From contig JBCDLX010000007.1 in assembly GCA_038744785.1 (NCBI GenBank), forward strand, positions 119,695-183,694: a stretch of DNA of 64,000 nt, read 5' to 3'. A model generated the notes under the pieces. It saw nothing but the letters and a program-made list of their open reading frames with translations. It did no database searches and was not told the DNA's origin. A program made the translations under genes and the position numbers. Each line of letters starts with the position of its first letter. Position 1 is the stretch's first letter. This DNA comes from Ovoidimarina sp038744785 (lineage in GTDB: Bacteria > Pseudomonadota > Alphaproteobacteria > Rhodobacterales > Rhodobacteraceae). This document shows positions 25,738 to 34,216 of this stretch, one piece after another.

Positions 25738-25743
25738 TCGATC

Positions 25744-27771
25744 ATGGGACGTGTAGGTATATTGGGCACCCTTTCACAAACGCCGCCAGGCAACCGCCTG
25801 GGGCCAGACGAACTGCGTGCAGCGCTCTTCATGATGCTGCGCATCCGCCAGTTTGAAGCACGGGCGAAAGAGCTCTTCGTAAAGGGCGTGATCAAAGGCA
25901 CTGCCCATTCCAGCATTGGGCAAGAGGCGATTGCCGCGGGCGCCTGTGCGGCCCTGGGACCGGATGACTTCGTACTGACCCATCACCGCGGTCATGGGCA
26001 CACCATCGCCAAGGGCTCTGATTTGCGCCTGATGTTTGCCGAGCTGATGGGCCGCGCACCGGGCTATTGCGCCGGACTGGGTGGATCGATGCACATCGCC
26101 GATTTCGATCGAAACATCCTGGGTGCGAACGGCATCGTAGGCGCGGGCATGGGGCTGGGTACCGGTGCAGCACTGGCAGAGCAGTTGAACGGCAACGGCA
26201 ATATCGGCATCACGTTTTTTGGTGATGGCGCTGCCAATGAAGGCATATTTCACGAAGCGATGAACCTCGCTGCGGTATGGAAGTTGCCACTAATTTTCTT
26301 TTGTGAAAACAACCAGTACGGCCTAACTACCGCGACCGAAACTGTCACTGCGGGTCCCAGTATCGCCGCACGCGGCGACGCCTACGGCGTGCCCAACGAA
26401 CGGATCGACGGCAACGACGTGGCCGCCGTGTTCGAAACCGTCGAGCGCGCCGCCCTGCGCGCCCGCGCGGGCGAAGGACCAACACTGATCGAAGCGCTGA
26501 CCTACCGTTGGGATGATCATTCGATGCGCGCCAACCTGCCGTCCTACCGCTCAGAAGCAGAGGAAGACGAGTGGAAGACCCGCGACCCGGTCACCTGCTT
26601 GCGTGATCGCTTGGTCAGAGAAGGAGCGCTTGAAACCGAAGTCTATGATGCACTCGTCGTCAAGGTCGAGGCCGAAGTCGAGGCAGCAATTGATTGGGCG
26701 CAGGATCAGGCGGAACCGGACATGAGCTTCGCCATGGCCAGTGTTTTGCCGCCTTCGGACCTGAACCAGTCTGAGCCTGACCCCGGCACACGGGCCATCA
26801 CCTATCGTGCTGCAATCACCGAGGCCTTTGTGCAAGAGATGGAGGCCGATGAAGACGTTATCATCGTGGGCGAAGACGTGGGCGCGACAGGCGGGATATT
26901 TGGCCTGACGCCCGGACTATATGAACGCTTTGGGGCGGCCCGCGTGCGCGACACACCGATCTCAGAAGGGGTGATATCGGCTTGCGGGGTCGGTGCCGCG
27001 ATGCGCGGGAAGCGTGTGGTCGTCGAAGCTCAGCTTTGGGATTTCGTTACGCTGATGATGGACTCCATTGTCAATCAGGCGGCCAAAGCACGGTTCATGC
27101 TGGGCGGCAAAACCAAGGTGCCCATCGTGTTTCGTGGCCCGCAAGGGGCGGGCATTCGGCTAGCCGCGCAGCATTGCCAATCGCTTGAAACCTGTTTTGC
27201 CAACGTGCCGGGGCTGCAGGTCTATGCGCCCTCGACCGCCTATGACGCCAAAGGATTGATGGCCACCGCCATTGCCAATGACGGGCCGGTCGTGTTTCTG
27301 GAACACAAGCTCCTTTATCTGGGCGCAGAGCAGTCTGTGCCCGAAACCCGTTACCTTATCGAACCGGGCCGGGCGCGCATCGTCCGTCCTGGCGCAGACT
27401 GCACAGTGATCGCCACGCTCGCGATGGTCGAACGTGCTCTGCATGCCGCCGAGCGTTTGGAGCGTGATGGCATCAGCGTCGAAGTGATTGACCCTCGCAC
27501 AATCAAACCGCTGGATACCGACGCGATCTGTGAGAGCGTTAAGAAAACTAACCGAGCTGTCATTGTACACGAAGCGCCTCTTTTTGGTGGGTTCGGTGGG
27601 GAAATCGCTGCGGCCATTCAGGAAGAGGCTTTTGACTGGCTCGACGCGCCTGTCACCCGGATCGGTGCGCCCGAGATGCCGGTGCCTTACAACGACCGGC
27701 TCGAGCGGGAATACATGCCCGACGCCCGCCGCATCGGCGAAGCAATTAGGACCGTCTGCTACAGGAGTTGA
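25744..27771 (+). CDS. Fused 2-oxoacid/acetoin dehydrogenase E1 (alpha and beta subunits in one chain)
   Basis: 675 residues. Residues about 20-330 form an E1-alpha domain with the thiamine-diphosphate motif from FFGDGAANEG (GDG 160-162) to ENN (about 188-190). Residues about 345-675 form an E1-beta domain (VGEDVGATGGIFG, DTPISEGVISACGVGAAMRG, FRGPQGAG, VIDPRTIKPLD). The enzyme decarboxylates a 2-oxo acid or cleaves acetoin and normally passes the acyl group to an E2 lipoyl protein. No E2 or E3 gene is in the operon, so it must borrow them or act alone. It is followed three bases later by the RidA-like gene. Confidence 0.9.
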   Translation: MGRVGILGTLSQTPPGNRLGPDELRAALFMMLRIRQFEARAKELFVKGVIKGTAHSSIGQEAIAAGACAALGPDDFVLTHHRGHGHTIAKGSDLRLMFAELMGRAPGYCAGLGGSMHIADFDRNILGANGIVGAGMGLGTGAALAEQLNGNGNIGITFFGDGAANEGIFHEAMNLAAVWKLPLIFFCENNQYGLTTATETVTAGPSIAARGDAYGVPNERIDGNDVAAVFETVERAALRARAGEGPTLIEALTYRWDDHSMRANLPSYRSEAEEDEWKTRDPVTCLRDRLVREGALETEVYDALVVKVEAEVEAAIDWAQDQAEPDMSFAMASVLPPSDLNQSEPDPGTRAITYRAAITEAFVQEMEADEDVIIVGEDVGATGGIFGLTPGLYERFGAARVRDTPISEGVISACGVGAAMRGKRVVVEAQLWDFVTLMMDSIVNQAAKARFMLGGKTKVPIVFRGPQGAGIRLAAQHCQSLETCFANVPGLQVYAPSTAYDAKGLMATAIANDGPVVFLEHKLLYLGAEQSVPETRYLIEPGRARIVRPGADCTVIATLAMVERALHAAERLERDGISVEVIDPRTIKPLDTDAICESVKKTNRAVIVHEAPLFGGFGGEIAAAIQEEAFDWLDAPVTRIGAPEMPVPYNDRLEREYMPDARRIGEAIRTVCYRS

Positions 27772-27774
27772 TCT

Positions 27775-28179
27775 ATGACCACGCGCAAAGTCATCATCCC
27801 TGAAGGGATGGAGAACATCTACGAGACCTACCACTACGCGCCTGCCATACAGGTCGGGAATACACTCTATCTGTCGGGGCAGGTGGGGCGCGATGAGAAC
27901 CTCAACGTCGTGGAAGGCGTCGAAGCGCAATTTGTGCAGGCCTTTGAGAACGTCAGGAAAGTCCTGGAAGCCGCCGGTGCCGGCTTCGACGATGTGGTCG
28001 AGCTAGAGACCTGGTTCACCGATAGTATGGCGGATCTTAGAACCTTTCTTGCGGTCAAGGATCGCTATTTCGCAAATCGCTATCCCACCTGGACCGGGTT
28101 TGCGGTCAAAGGGTTTTCCATGCCCGGCATATTGGTCGAGATCAAATGCAAGGCCATCCTCGGGCTACCGGACGCATGA
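27775..28179 (+). CDS. RidA/YjgF-family protein
   Basis: 134 residues with the RidA pattern (YHYAPAIQVGNTLYLSGQVG; FENVRKVLEAAGAGFDDVVE; IKCKAILG). RidA proteins hydrolyse reactive enamines and imines made by PLP or amino-acid-oxidising enzymes; related subgroups act in nitrogenous catabolic operons. The family Arg that holds the substrate carboxylate is not clearly seen near its usual place, so it may belong to a non-archetypal subgroup. Its presence hints that the operon substrate carries nitrogen (inference). The stop overlaps the next start (ATGA). Confidence 0.87.
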   Translation: MTTRKVIIPEGMENIYETYHYAPAIQVGNTLYLSGQVGRDENLNVVEGVEAQFVQAFENVRKVLEAAGAGFDDVVELETWFTDSMADLRTFLAVKDRYFANRYPTWTGFAVKGFSMPGILVEIKCKAILGLPDA

Positions 28180-28952
28180 CCCGCGATTTGAAGTCGCTGC
28201 TGGCCTCTGACGCGACGGTTCTGGGTACATGGACCCAGATCGCCGCGCCGGAAATGATAGACCTGATTGGCCTCAACGGCTTTCAGTTCACGATTATTGA
28301 TTGCCAGCATGGCCCGTTCGGGATTGAGACGGCTGAAAATCTGGCGCGTGCAGCGGACGCCAATGATCTTTGTGTGGCGCTGCGGGTGTCGCGCAATGAC
28401 CCGGTCGAGATCATGAAGGCGTTGGACGTCGGGATCCGGCATGTGGTCATCCCCAATGTCGAAACGGCCGAAGATGCCACACAGGCCGTGGCGGCCACAC
28501 GATTTGGGCCTGCGGGGTTGCGCGGCGCGTGCCCATGTTGCCGGTCTGGGGGTCATTTTATTCGCAACTGGCAGGATTATGTCCTGGACGAAGAAGCTCG
28601 TACCGGGGCCATAGCGTTGGTGGAAACCGTCGAAGGCCATCGGAACATTGATGCCATTTGCGCAACCGAAGGATTATCGGCCTTGATGGTCGGTCCGTTT
28701 GATTTGTCGGTCTCAATGGGTTTTGGCGGGGACTGGCGCAACGACAGTGTTGCTCAGGCCGTGTCTGACATAGTCAAAGCAGCGCAAGCCGTTAACTTGC
28801 CAGTAATGATGCCCGTTTTTGCCCCCGAACCTGCGGAATGCCGTGCGCTCATCGACAATTGGACGGCGCAGGGGATCTCCGCTTTTGTCATTGGATCGGA
28901 CAAGATCATCGTTGCCGAATCCTTCGCTCAGTGGTCCGCAACACTATCATAG
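28176..28952 (+). CDS. HpcH/HpaI-family class II aldolase
   Basis: 258 residues. Motifs of the HpaI pyruvate aldolases are visible: TIIDCQHGPFG, VVIPNVETAEDA, the metal-ligand Glu in ALVETVEG and the metal-ligand Asp in VGPFDLSVSMG. The family cleaves 4-hydroxy-2-oxo acids to pyruvate or oxaloacetate-like products plus an aldehyde, or the reverse. I chose the ATG at 28176, which overlaps the RidA stop. It is the last gene of the operon. The aldehyde or pyruvate released could feed the E1 enzyme (inference). Confidence 0.88.
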   Translation: MTRDLKSLLASDATVLGTWTQIAAPEMIDLIGLNGFQFTIIDCQHGPFGIETAENLARAADANDLCVALRVSRNDPVEIMKALDVGIRHVVIPNVETAEDATQAVAATRFGPAGLRGACPCCRSGGHFIRNWQDYVLDEEARTGAIALVETVEGHRNIDAICATEGLSALMVGPFDLSVSMGFGGDWRNDSVAQAVSDIVKAAQAVNLPVMMPVFAPEPAECRALIDNWTAQGISAFVIGSDKIIVAESFAQWSATLS

Positions 28953-29340
28953 TGAATGAAGTTTGCCCGAGCTCAGTCGTGTTATGGCAGAGTTAGAGAA
29001 TTTTATTCTACTAAAAGTAATTTAGCTCCAGCTCCGAGCCGACACTGACACCAATGACTGCGCCACCCACACCCTCAGAGTCAGATTGCACCGTGGCAAT
29101 CCTCGTGCCGTAACTCAAACACCATCGTCTGAGCGGGTACGTTTTCCAGTCAGCTTGCAAGAAAGTAAAAGTGGGAATCCATTGCGTTTTGAGAGGCCCA
29201 CTTTGCAAAGATCGTATTGCGATCATCGACGGCTATGCCCCGCAGACCATAAGCCCGATCAAATCTGTTTCACGCATGTGCCGCGAATGCAGGCGGTGCT
29301 GGCTGCGACGGCAGCATTTCGTTTCGCTAGTTAGTATCTT
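28953..29340. other. Intergenic stretch, nothing recognised
   Basis: 388 bases between the catabolic operon and the integrase relic. Small overlapping frames on both strands (for example minus 29011-29226) show no domain, ribosome binding site or consistent codon use. Confidence 0.4.
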
Positions 29341-30043
29341 CTACGGGTCGCCAATGACGACGGTCCAACTGCACTGGATGCTAGTGGCTTTGGCGGAGGA
29401 TGGGAGGGCATCCTCGAGCCCAACGCTAAGGTGCCAGGCGTTGCTTTTCATCTTTGTATGACCGAGCAAGAGTTTAATGGTGCGGAGGTTGGCCGTTTTT
29501 GCTCAGATCTGCATCACCTTTGTTCTACGCATTCAATCGATTCTACAGTCACGCACCCTAAGGCAGATCGAGGGCGCGACCTCTCGGACCATCCAAAAAA
29601 ATGTAAGGTCGAAATGCGCAGGCATTCACGGAAGCGGTGGGGGCAAACACACTCTGATCCGACCATCAGTTCGTCCGCCATCCATTCTTCAAAGGAGGGG
29701 TGTGCGACTTGAAATATCTCAAGCTGGACTGGCTTCTGCGTTTTGCTTGGTAGCCCCAGAGAGCATTCACTGATCCGGCCAGACGTCATCACATCCACAG
29801 CTTCAGCCTCACAAGGTCGTAGCCTCGAAGCTTGCTGTCGATTGCCGTGTCGGACAGAGCTAGACAACGATGTTTGCCTGACAATTCCAGGCGCACCACG
29901 ATTGCCCAGACGCGCTTCGAGCATAGTGGGCGTCTCTGACCGACGATGGTGCCCTTGTTCCAAGCTGAGGTAAGTGCGCAAATGACAGGTGAGTTTGATG
30001 TTGCAATGACTGATCCTCCGATCTGCCATGCCGACCGGAGCAT
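29341..30043 (-). pseudogene. Tyrosine recombinase/integrase, frameshifted remnant
   Basis: Read leftwards in three frames, this is a broken phage-type integrase. The first frame (from 30043) gives AWNKGTIVGQ and then AIDSKLRGYDLVRLKLW. The second gives SKTQKPVQLEIFQ and, further on, HRFRECLRIST. The third gives NLRTIKLLLGHTKM and ends at a stop at 29341-29343. LLLGHTK is the box II HxxH/W region of tyrosine recombinases, and the order of pieces matches a short (about 200-residue) integrase common in Proteobacteria. At least two frameshifts and no catalytic Tyr in a clear context (the YLG position reads HLS) make it non-functional. Confidence 0.8.
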
Positions 30044-30226
30044 TCCATTACAGGATGCGGCATTCGCTCAAATGTCGGTAGTAAGCCCAAACTGGCAAAT
30101 GCCGCAAACCCCGCCAATGTCCCAAGCTGTAGGTTGTCAGCGGAACTCTGTAAGAATGATCCAAGCTTCAGCATGGCGTCGTCGTGCAACGTCAACAACT
30201 ATCGAGCAGAGTTGAGAAATTCAATA

Positions 30227-30739
30227 ATGATTACAAATCAATACGTTTACGAGATGGCGACTTACTCTCGTTGGCAGAACGATAACGTTTATGAGCATTG
30301 CGAACAAATTGGCCCTGAGGAACGCAAGCGGGACAGCGGGATGTTCTTCGGTTCGATCCACAATACGCTGGACCACATTTGTGTAGTCAATCGCTCTATC
30401 TTGACGTTTATCAATGGCACAATGCCAGAACGAATTCCGCCTGGTCGTACGGTATGGCCAGACTGGGAAGAGTTGAAATCGGTTCGCCTTGAACAAGACA
30501 ACCTTCTGTCGAGAGGCGCGCACGAATGGACTGAGGGTTGGATGGCTGGGAAAACCACTAAGACTGCCCCAGAGGTCGATGACTTGCCCGCGATTCCACG
30601 CTGGGTGATGATCGTACAGTTCTTTAACCACCAAACGCACCATCGTAGCCAAGCGACTAGCGCGCTGCACTCGATGGGTATTGATTACGGCGCAACCGAT
30701 ATTCCGTGGCGACCCAGAGCGGGTTATTTTGCAGGATAG
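30227..30739 (+). CDS. DinB-family protein
   Basis: 170 residues of mostly helical sequence. The metal-site histidines of the DinB/YfiT four-helix bundle are visible: HNTLDH early on and HQTHHRSQ late. FNHQTHHRSQATSALHSMGI is the classical C-terminal DinB motif. DinB-like proteins include thiol-dependent transferases (bacillithiol, mycothiol, glutathione) and many of unknown role. I chose the ATG at 30227; earlier codons run into the integrase relic. No partner gene is adjacent. Confidence 0.85.
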   Translation: MITNQYVYEMATYSRWQNDNVYEHCEQIGPEERKRDSGMFFGSIHNTLDHICVVNRSILTFINGTMPERIPPGRTVWPDWEELKSVRLEQDNLLSRGAHEWTEGWMAGKTTKTAPEVDDLPAIPRWVMIVQFFNHQTHHRSQATSALHSMGIDYGATDIPWRPRAGYFAG

Positions 30740-31007
30740 CGTGATTGATCACCGAAGACCCGTTTCAGGAAAGCAGTCATCTGTACAGTTGCCATTGAAG
30801 GCAGAATGGTCCGCGACCCGGACCTATGAAACGCTGTAGGTTAAGCAGTGCAGCGAATGTCTGGATTGGCGAGGCGTACCGCAGTATCCCGACCTGTGTT
30901 GGATGCCGGCCAAGGGCCGTTAACCCTTACGTGACGGCAATGCCGCAAGAACAGAGTTGCGAATTGTCCGGGCTGGGTCGTTTTCAAACTGACAAAGATG
31001 CTCTTTT

Positions 31008-31283
31008 CTAAGAACATCCTCGAAGGCCGGCTGGCAAAACAAGCCACGCGCCCTTCTGATAGAGGCTCAGGGCAAAACCGGTTTGGTTCGATGCCAGTGT
31101 GACGCTCAGGGGCGTTATGGAGACGATCGCGGTGTCCTCGCTCAGCTTTCTGAGCAAGGTTTCGTTTGGGAACAGCACGACCGAAGCAGGTGCCGCATCG
31201 GAAAGAACAGTGACTGCCAGAATTATGGCCAGCCACCCGGTGAAGAGCATTCCAACAGTGCCTATCGCAGTCCTAATAATCAT
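31008..31283 (-). CDS. Small single-pass membrane protein, unknown
   Basis: 91 residues. One membrane segment lies near the N-terminus (GMLFTGWLAIILAVTVL), followed by about 65 residues that would be periplasmic (ASVVLFPNETLLRKLSED, IVSITPLSVTLAS). It overlaps the end of the preceding gene by 11 bases and continues the operon order FAD oxidoreductase, small membrane protein, membrane protein, this gene. Not recognised as any family. The overlap and the clean membrane pattern support it as a real gene; the ribosome binding site is weak. Confidence 0.6.
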   Translation of the reverse strand: MIIRTAIGTVGMLFTGWLAIILAVTVLSDAAPASVVLFPNETLLRKLSEDTAIVSITPLSVTLASNQTGFALSLYQKGAWLVLPAGLRGCS

Positions 31284-32325
31284 GGATATGTTCCAGCCTT
31301 GCAGAACCATCTCGAAGTGCGCGCAGAGTATTTCCAAGCTGAGCGACATCGTTCAGCACAAGATGACGGTAATCGTCACTACCTTGCCGAGCGCGACTGT
31401 ACATAGCCTCAGGATGTGAGGCGATGCTGCTAATCACCGTTAACATGATCTGATCATTTCCCGCGATCTCCACAAAATCAACGCCCCGATTGGCCAGACT
31501 TTGAATCAGCAAGGTCAATTCCCGATATCGAACGGTCTTAATCTCGATCCCCGCGTCGCGCACCGCAATGACCTCGACCCCCTCTATCTGGTTTAGCATC
31601 GCCTCGGGCAGCCCCGTGATGATCATGTGCAACTTCAGGTCATCCGGTCCGGTCTGCTCGATAGCTGCAGCGATCGCCTTGGCGTATGCAGCTTTCGCTT
31701 GGTATTCGAGTCCAAGCGCAAAGTTGCGCTCACGATCACGCAAAGCGGTTGTGGCTGCATCGGCCAACGCCGCAGCATCGCCTTCGAAATCCCATCTGTA
31801 CCAGGGCGTTTGCTGCAGAAACTTAGCATAGTCTTTCGCCTGACCCGCGGACAGGTCGTCAAGAGGCGCGCGGTCGCTGCCTCGAACCGTTGCGAAGATC
31901 CGACCGAACGTTTCCTCGTATGCTGCTTTCAACATCAGTTCGGCAGTAAAGCTGACACCGATTACATAAACCATCTGTTTGGTGGCTGTGTCGACCTCGC
32001 CCAATTGGCCAGAGGCTTTGGACAGGGCGCAGAGTGAACCCCAGAACCCCGAAATGCCGCTCAGGAACCGGTAGCTGTGAGGGTCGCCCGTATCGATCAC
32101 GCGGCCATAGTCCTCATAAGCATGGACGATATGCCATTCCGGATAGGTCAAAAGCGTTCGGCTTTCCGGGCGGTGATCTTCCGGTGGCAGGATCGCTTGA
32201 TATGCCAAGGGTTGCCCGATCGGGCGACATGCGACCTCTACATAGGCAATCGGCATCAAAAGGGCCGCAACGACAATGATCAAGGCGAGAAATGCCCGCT
32301 TCAGCCACCGCCAGACAAAGCTCAT
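31273..32325 (-). CDS. Membrane-anchored protein of unknown function
   Basis: 350 residues. An N-terminal membrane anchor (RAFLALIIVVAALLMPIAYV) is followed by a large soluble part. Landmarks are LLTYPEWHIVHAYEDYGRVI, RFLSGISGFWGSLCALSKAS, and a C-terminal region (NRGVDFVEIAGNDQIMLTVI) that looks like an alpha/beta ferredoxin-like fold. I do not recognise a named family. The ATG at 32325 overlaps the upstream stop (ATGA); a longer start would overlap the upstream gene more. It is the third gene of the FAD oxidoreductase operon. Confidence 0.75.
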   Translation of the reverse strand: MSFVWRWLKRAFLALIIVVAALLMPIAYVEVACRPIGQPLAYQAILPPEDHRPESRTLLTYPEWHIVHAYEDYGRVIDTGDPHSYRFLSGISGFWGSLCALSKASGQLGEVDTATKQMVYVIGVSFTAELMLKAAYEETFGRIFATVRGSDRAPLDDLSAGQAKDYAKFLQQTPWYRWDFEGDAAALADAATTALRDRERNFALGLEYQAKAAYAKAIAAAIEQTGPDDLKLHMIITGLPEAMLNQIEGVEVIAVRDAGIEIKTVRYRELTLLIQSLANRGVDFVEIAGNDQIMLTVISSIASHPEAMYSRARQGSDDYRHLVLNDVAQLGNTLRALRDGSARLEHIHDY

Positions 32326-32732
32326 GCGGGCTGCCCGATGTTCCTGATCCCGGCCCAAGCGGCAAGGCCTCCAAGCGCCAAATGGGGCAGGTTCGCCAGC
32401 ACACGACCTAGGGAAAAATCCAAACCGTCGGAGCCATTGGTGAAGATGCCAAGATCCAGGTACCCATAGCCGGTGAAGAAACCAAAGATGCCATCGCCCA
32501 GATAGGCGACACCAAACAGGACCATGAACGCCCGTGCAGCCTTGTCAGAGGTCAATCCCGCAACCAGCGCCCAGATGGCGGAAGCCACGTGCAGGGAGTC
32601 GTCGTAGATATCCAGCGCGAATATACCGAAAGCCAATCCGTTTTCATCCGTCAGACCGGGAACGTAGTTCAGCGAGGCCGCGAGCATCAGAACGACAAAG
32701 TAGCCAAAGCAGAGTTTTTGAAGGAATGTCAT
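32322..32732 (-). CDS. Four-helix membrane protein, unknown (DUF4383-like in look)
   Basis: 136 residues with about four membrane segments (LCFGYFVVLMLAASLNYVPG; LHVASAIWALVAGL; AFMVLFGVAYLGDGIFGFFT; LANLPHLALGGLAAWAGI). The repeated pattern with an NLPHLALG segment resembles small DUF4383-type membrane proteins, which is a weak likeness. It overlaps both neighbours by four bases (ATGA junctions), so it is translationally coupled within the operon. Confidence 0.75.
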   Translation of the reverse strand: MTFLQKLCFGYFVVLMLAASLNYVPGLTDENGLAFGIFALDIYDDSLHVASAIWALVAGLTSDKAARAFMVLFGVAYLGDGIFGFFTGYGYLDLGIFTNGSDGLDFSLGRVLANLPHLALGGLAAWAGIRNIGQPA

Positions 32733-34216
32733 AGGCGGTCCAGATAGCTATCCCAGAGGTTGTTGCGCAGAACCAGCCGCGGATCGATCTGGCGTTTGCG
32801 CGACGCAAAGCCAGATGCGCCTTTGTAGACAGATGCCATCTGGTCCACCCGCGCGTGGGGTCGGTAAGGCAGATAATAGGCGCCCCCAATCTCTGCGATG
32901 CGATCAATCAAAATCTCAGTCATTCGTTGCATGTCTGCTTCCGCGCGGGTTGTCATTTCCTGGCTAAACGACATTACCGCGGCGATGCGCGGCGTCGTGG
33001 CGTAAGATAGGATGCTTTGATCGTCCTGCGCGACATAACGGAGTGTGACGTTCAAGAACTCCTGATAGGAGGATGGGATCACAGCGCGGCAAGCCTCAAG
33101 GAACGCGCCAAAGGCCTCAAAGCTAACGAAGTATTCGTGCAAAATGTCTGTTCGGTTCGGATCACGGTCGTCGAGCGTGACGACGGGTTCGTTGATCAAG
33201 GAGTTTCGCGTTGTTGCGCCGCCACCGACCGCAGGGCCCAATGTGGTCTCGTTCCACCAGCGGAAGGACTTGAAGGTCTCGTTTCCGAGCTGCGCCCGGT
33301 AAAGGCGGCTGGCCAAATGCGATAACCAGCCCGATCCTGCGGCCGGGGGAAGATCCGATTGGTCCGTGTCCTCGCGGTAGGTGACCAACAACGCCTGTTC
33401 GAAAAACCGGTCCCGCTCCACGTTCAGGCGACCATACGCCATAGTCACGGCGGGATCATCAAGGGCTGTTCGAAAGGCTGTCGCGAAATCATCTGCGGCC
33501 AACTGATTGAAACTGGGAACAAGGCGTCGATTGGGCACCATATCCACAATCAGATCAATAATAATGCCGATTAGCCCGTAACCGCCCATTGCCAGTCCGA
33601 AGAGTTCAGTGTTTTCGACAGGGGAACAGGTGACCACTTCTCCCGAAGGCAAAAGCAGCCGAAGCGAACGCACGGTTGCGCCCATCGGACCGAACGGCAC
33701 TGGCCAACCATGAGCATTGACCGAAAACGTCGCGGCTACGCCAAAGTCGTTGTTGGATTGCATAACAGCGGGTGACCATCCCTGTGGATCCAACGCCGCG
33801 ATCACCTGCGACCAACGCGCGCCAGCATGCACCCGGTAGGTTTGGTTGGCGCTGTCCAGTTCAATCGCACCATTGTTAAACGTGATCGCTTTGCCATCAC
33901 GGGGTATAGCTTGCCCGCCCATTGAGTGTCTCGCCGCCCCAACGCTGACCGGGCGTGCTTCTGACGCCGCTTCGCTCAACTCCCTTCGTAGAGCAGAAAT
34001 CAGAGTGTCGTCTGCCGTCTCAGAAAAAGTCAGATGCTCTTGGATCGGTGTTGGCGAAAGACCGCTGGCGTCATTCATGATCCCGCCGGACGACAAAACA
34101 CTCGGCCGCTCCGTTCCGTCATAAACCGGTAGGTTCCTGCGAAAGGAACGCGCGGCGCCCCACCCCAGGGCCACACCTCCCAGAGCCAGTGTGGCGCGAC
34201 GGGTAAACCTTTTCAT
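32729..34216 (-). CDS. FAD-binding oxidoreductase, VAO/D-arabinono-1,4-lactone oxidase type, probably exported
   Basis: 495 residues. The N-terminus FTRRATLALGG with a short hydrophobic run resembles a Tat signal or membrane anchor. An FAD_binding_4 (PCMH) domain spans about 75-240 (ARPVSVGAARHSMGGQAIP, VNAHGWPVPFGPMGATVRSL, GLAMGGYGLIGIIIDL), and a longer C-terminal substrate domain follows. No typical covalent-FAD HWxK context is obvious. Relatives oxidise aldonolactones or alcohols. It is the first gene of a four-gene unit with three membrane proteins. The coupling suggests a membrane-bound oxidase or dehydrogenase system (inference). Confidence 0.85.
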   Translation of the reverse strand: MKRFTRRATLALGGVALGWGAARSFRRNLPVYDGTERPSVLSSGGIMNDASGLSPTPIQEHLTFSETADDTLISALRRELSEAASEARPVSVGAARHSMGGQAIPRDGKAITFNNGAIELDSANQTYRVHAGARWSQVIAALDPQGWSPAVMQSNNDFGVAATFSVNAHGWPVPFGPMGATVRSLRLLLPSGEVVTCSPVENTELFGLAMGGYGLIGIIIDLIVDMVPNRRLVPSFNQLAADDFATAFRTALDDPAVTMAYGRLNVERDRFFEQALLVTYREDTDQSDLPPAAGSGWLSHLASRLYRAQLGNETFKSFRWWNETTLGPAVGGGATTRNSLINEPVVTLDDRDPNRTDILHEYFVSFEAFGAFLEACRAVIPSSYQEFLNVTLRYVAQDDQSILSYATTPRIAAVMSFSQEMTTRAEADMQRMTEILIDRIAEIGGAYYLPYRPHARVDQMASVYKGASGFASRKRQIDPRLVLRNNLWDSYLDRL

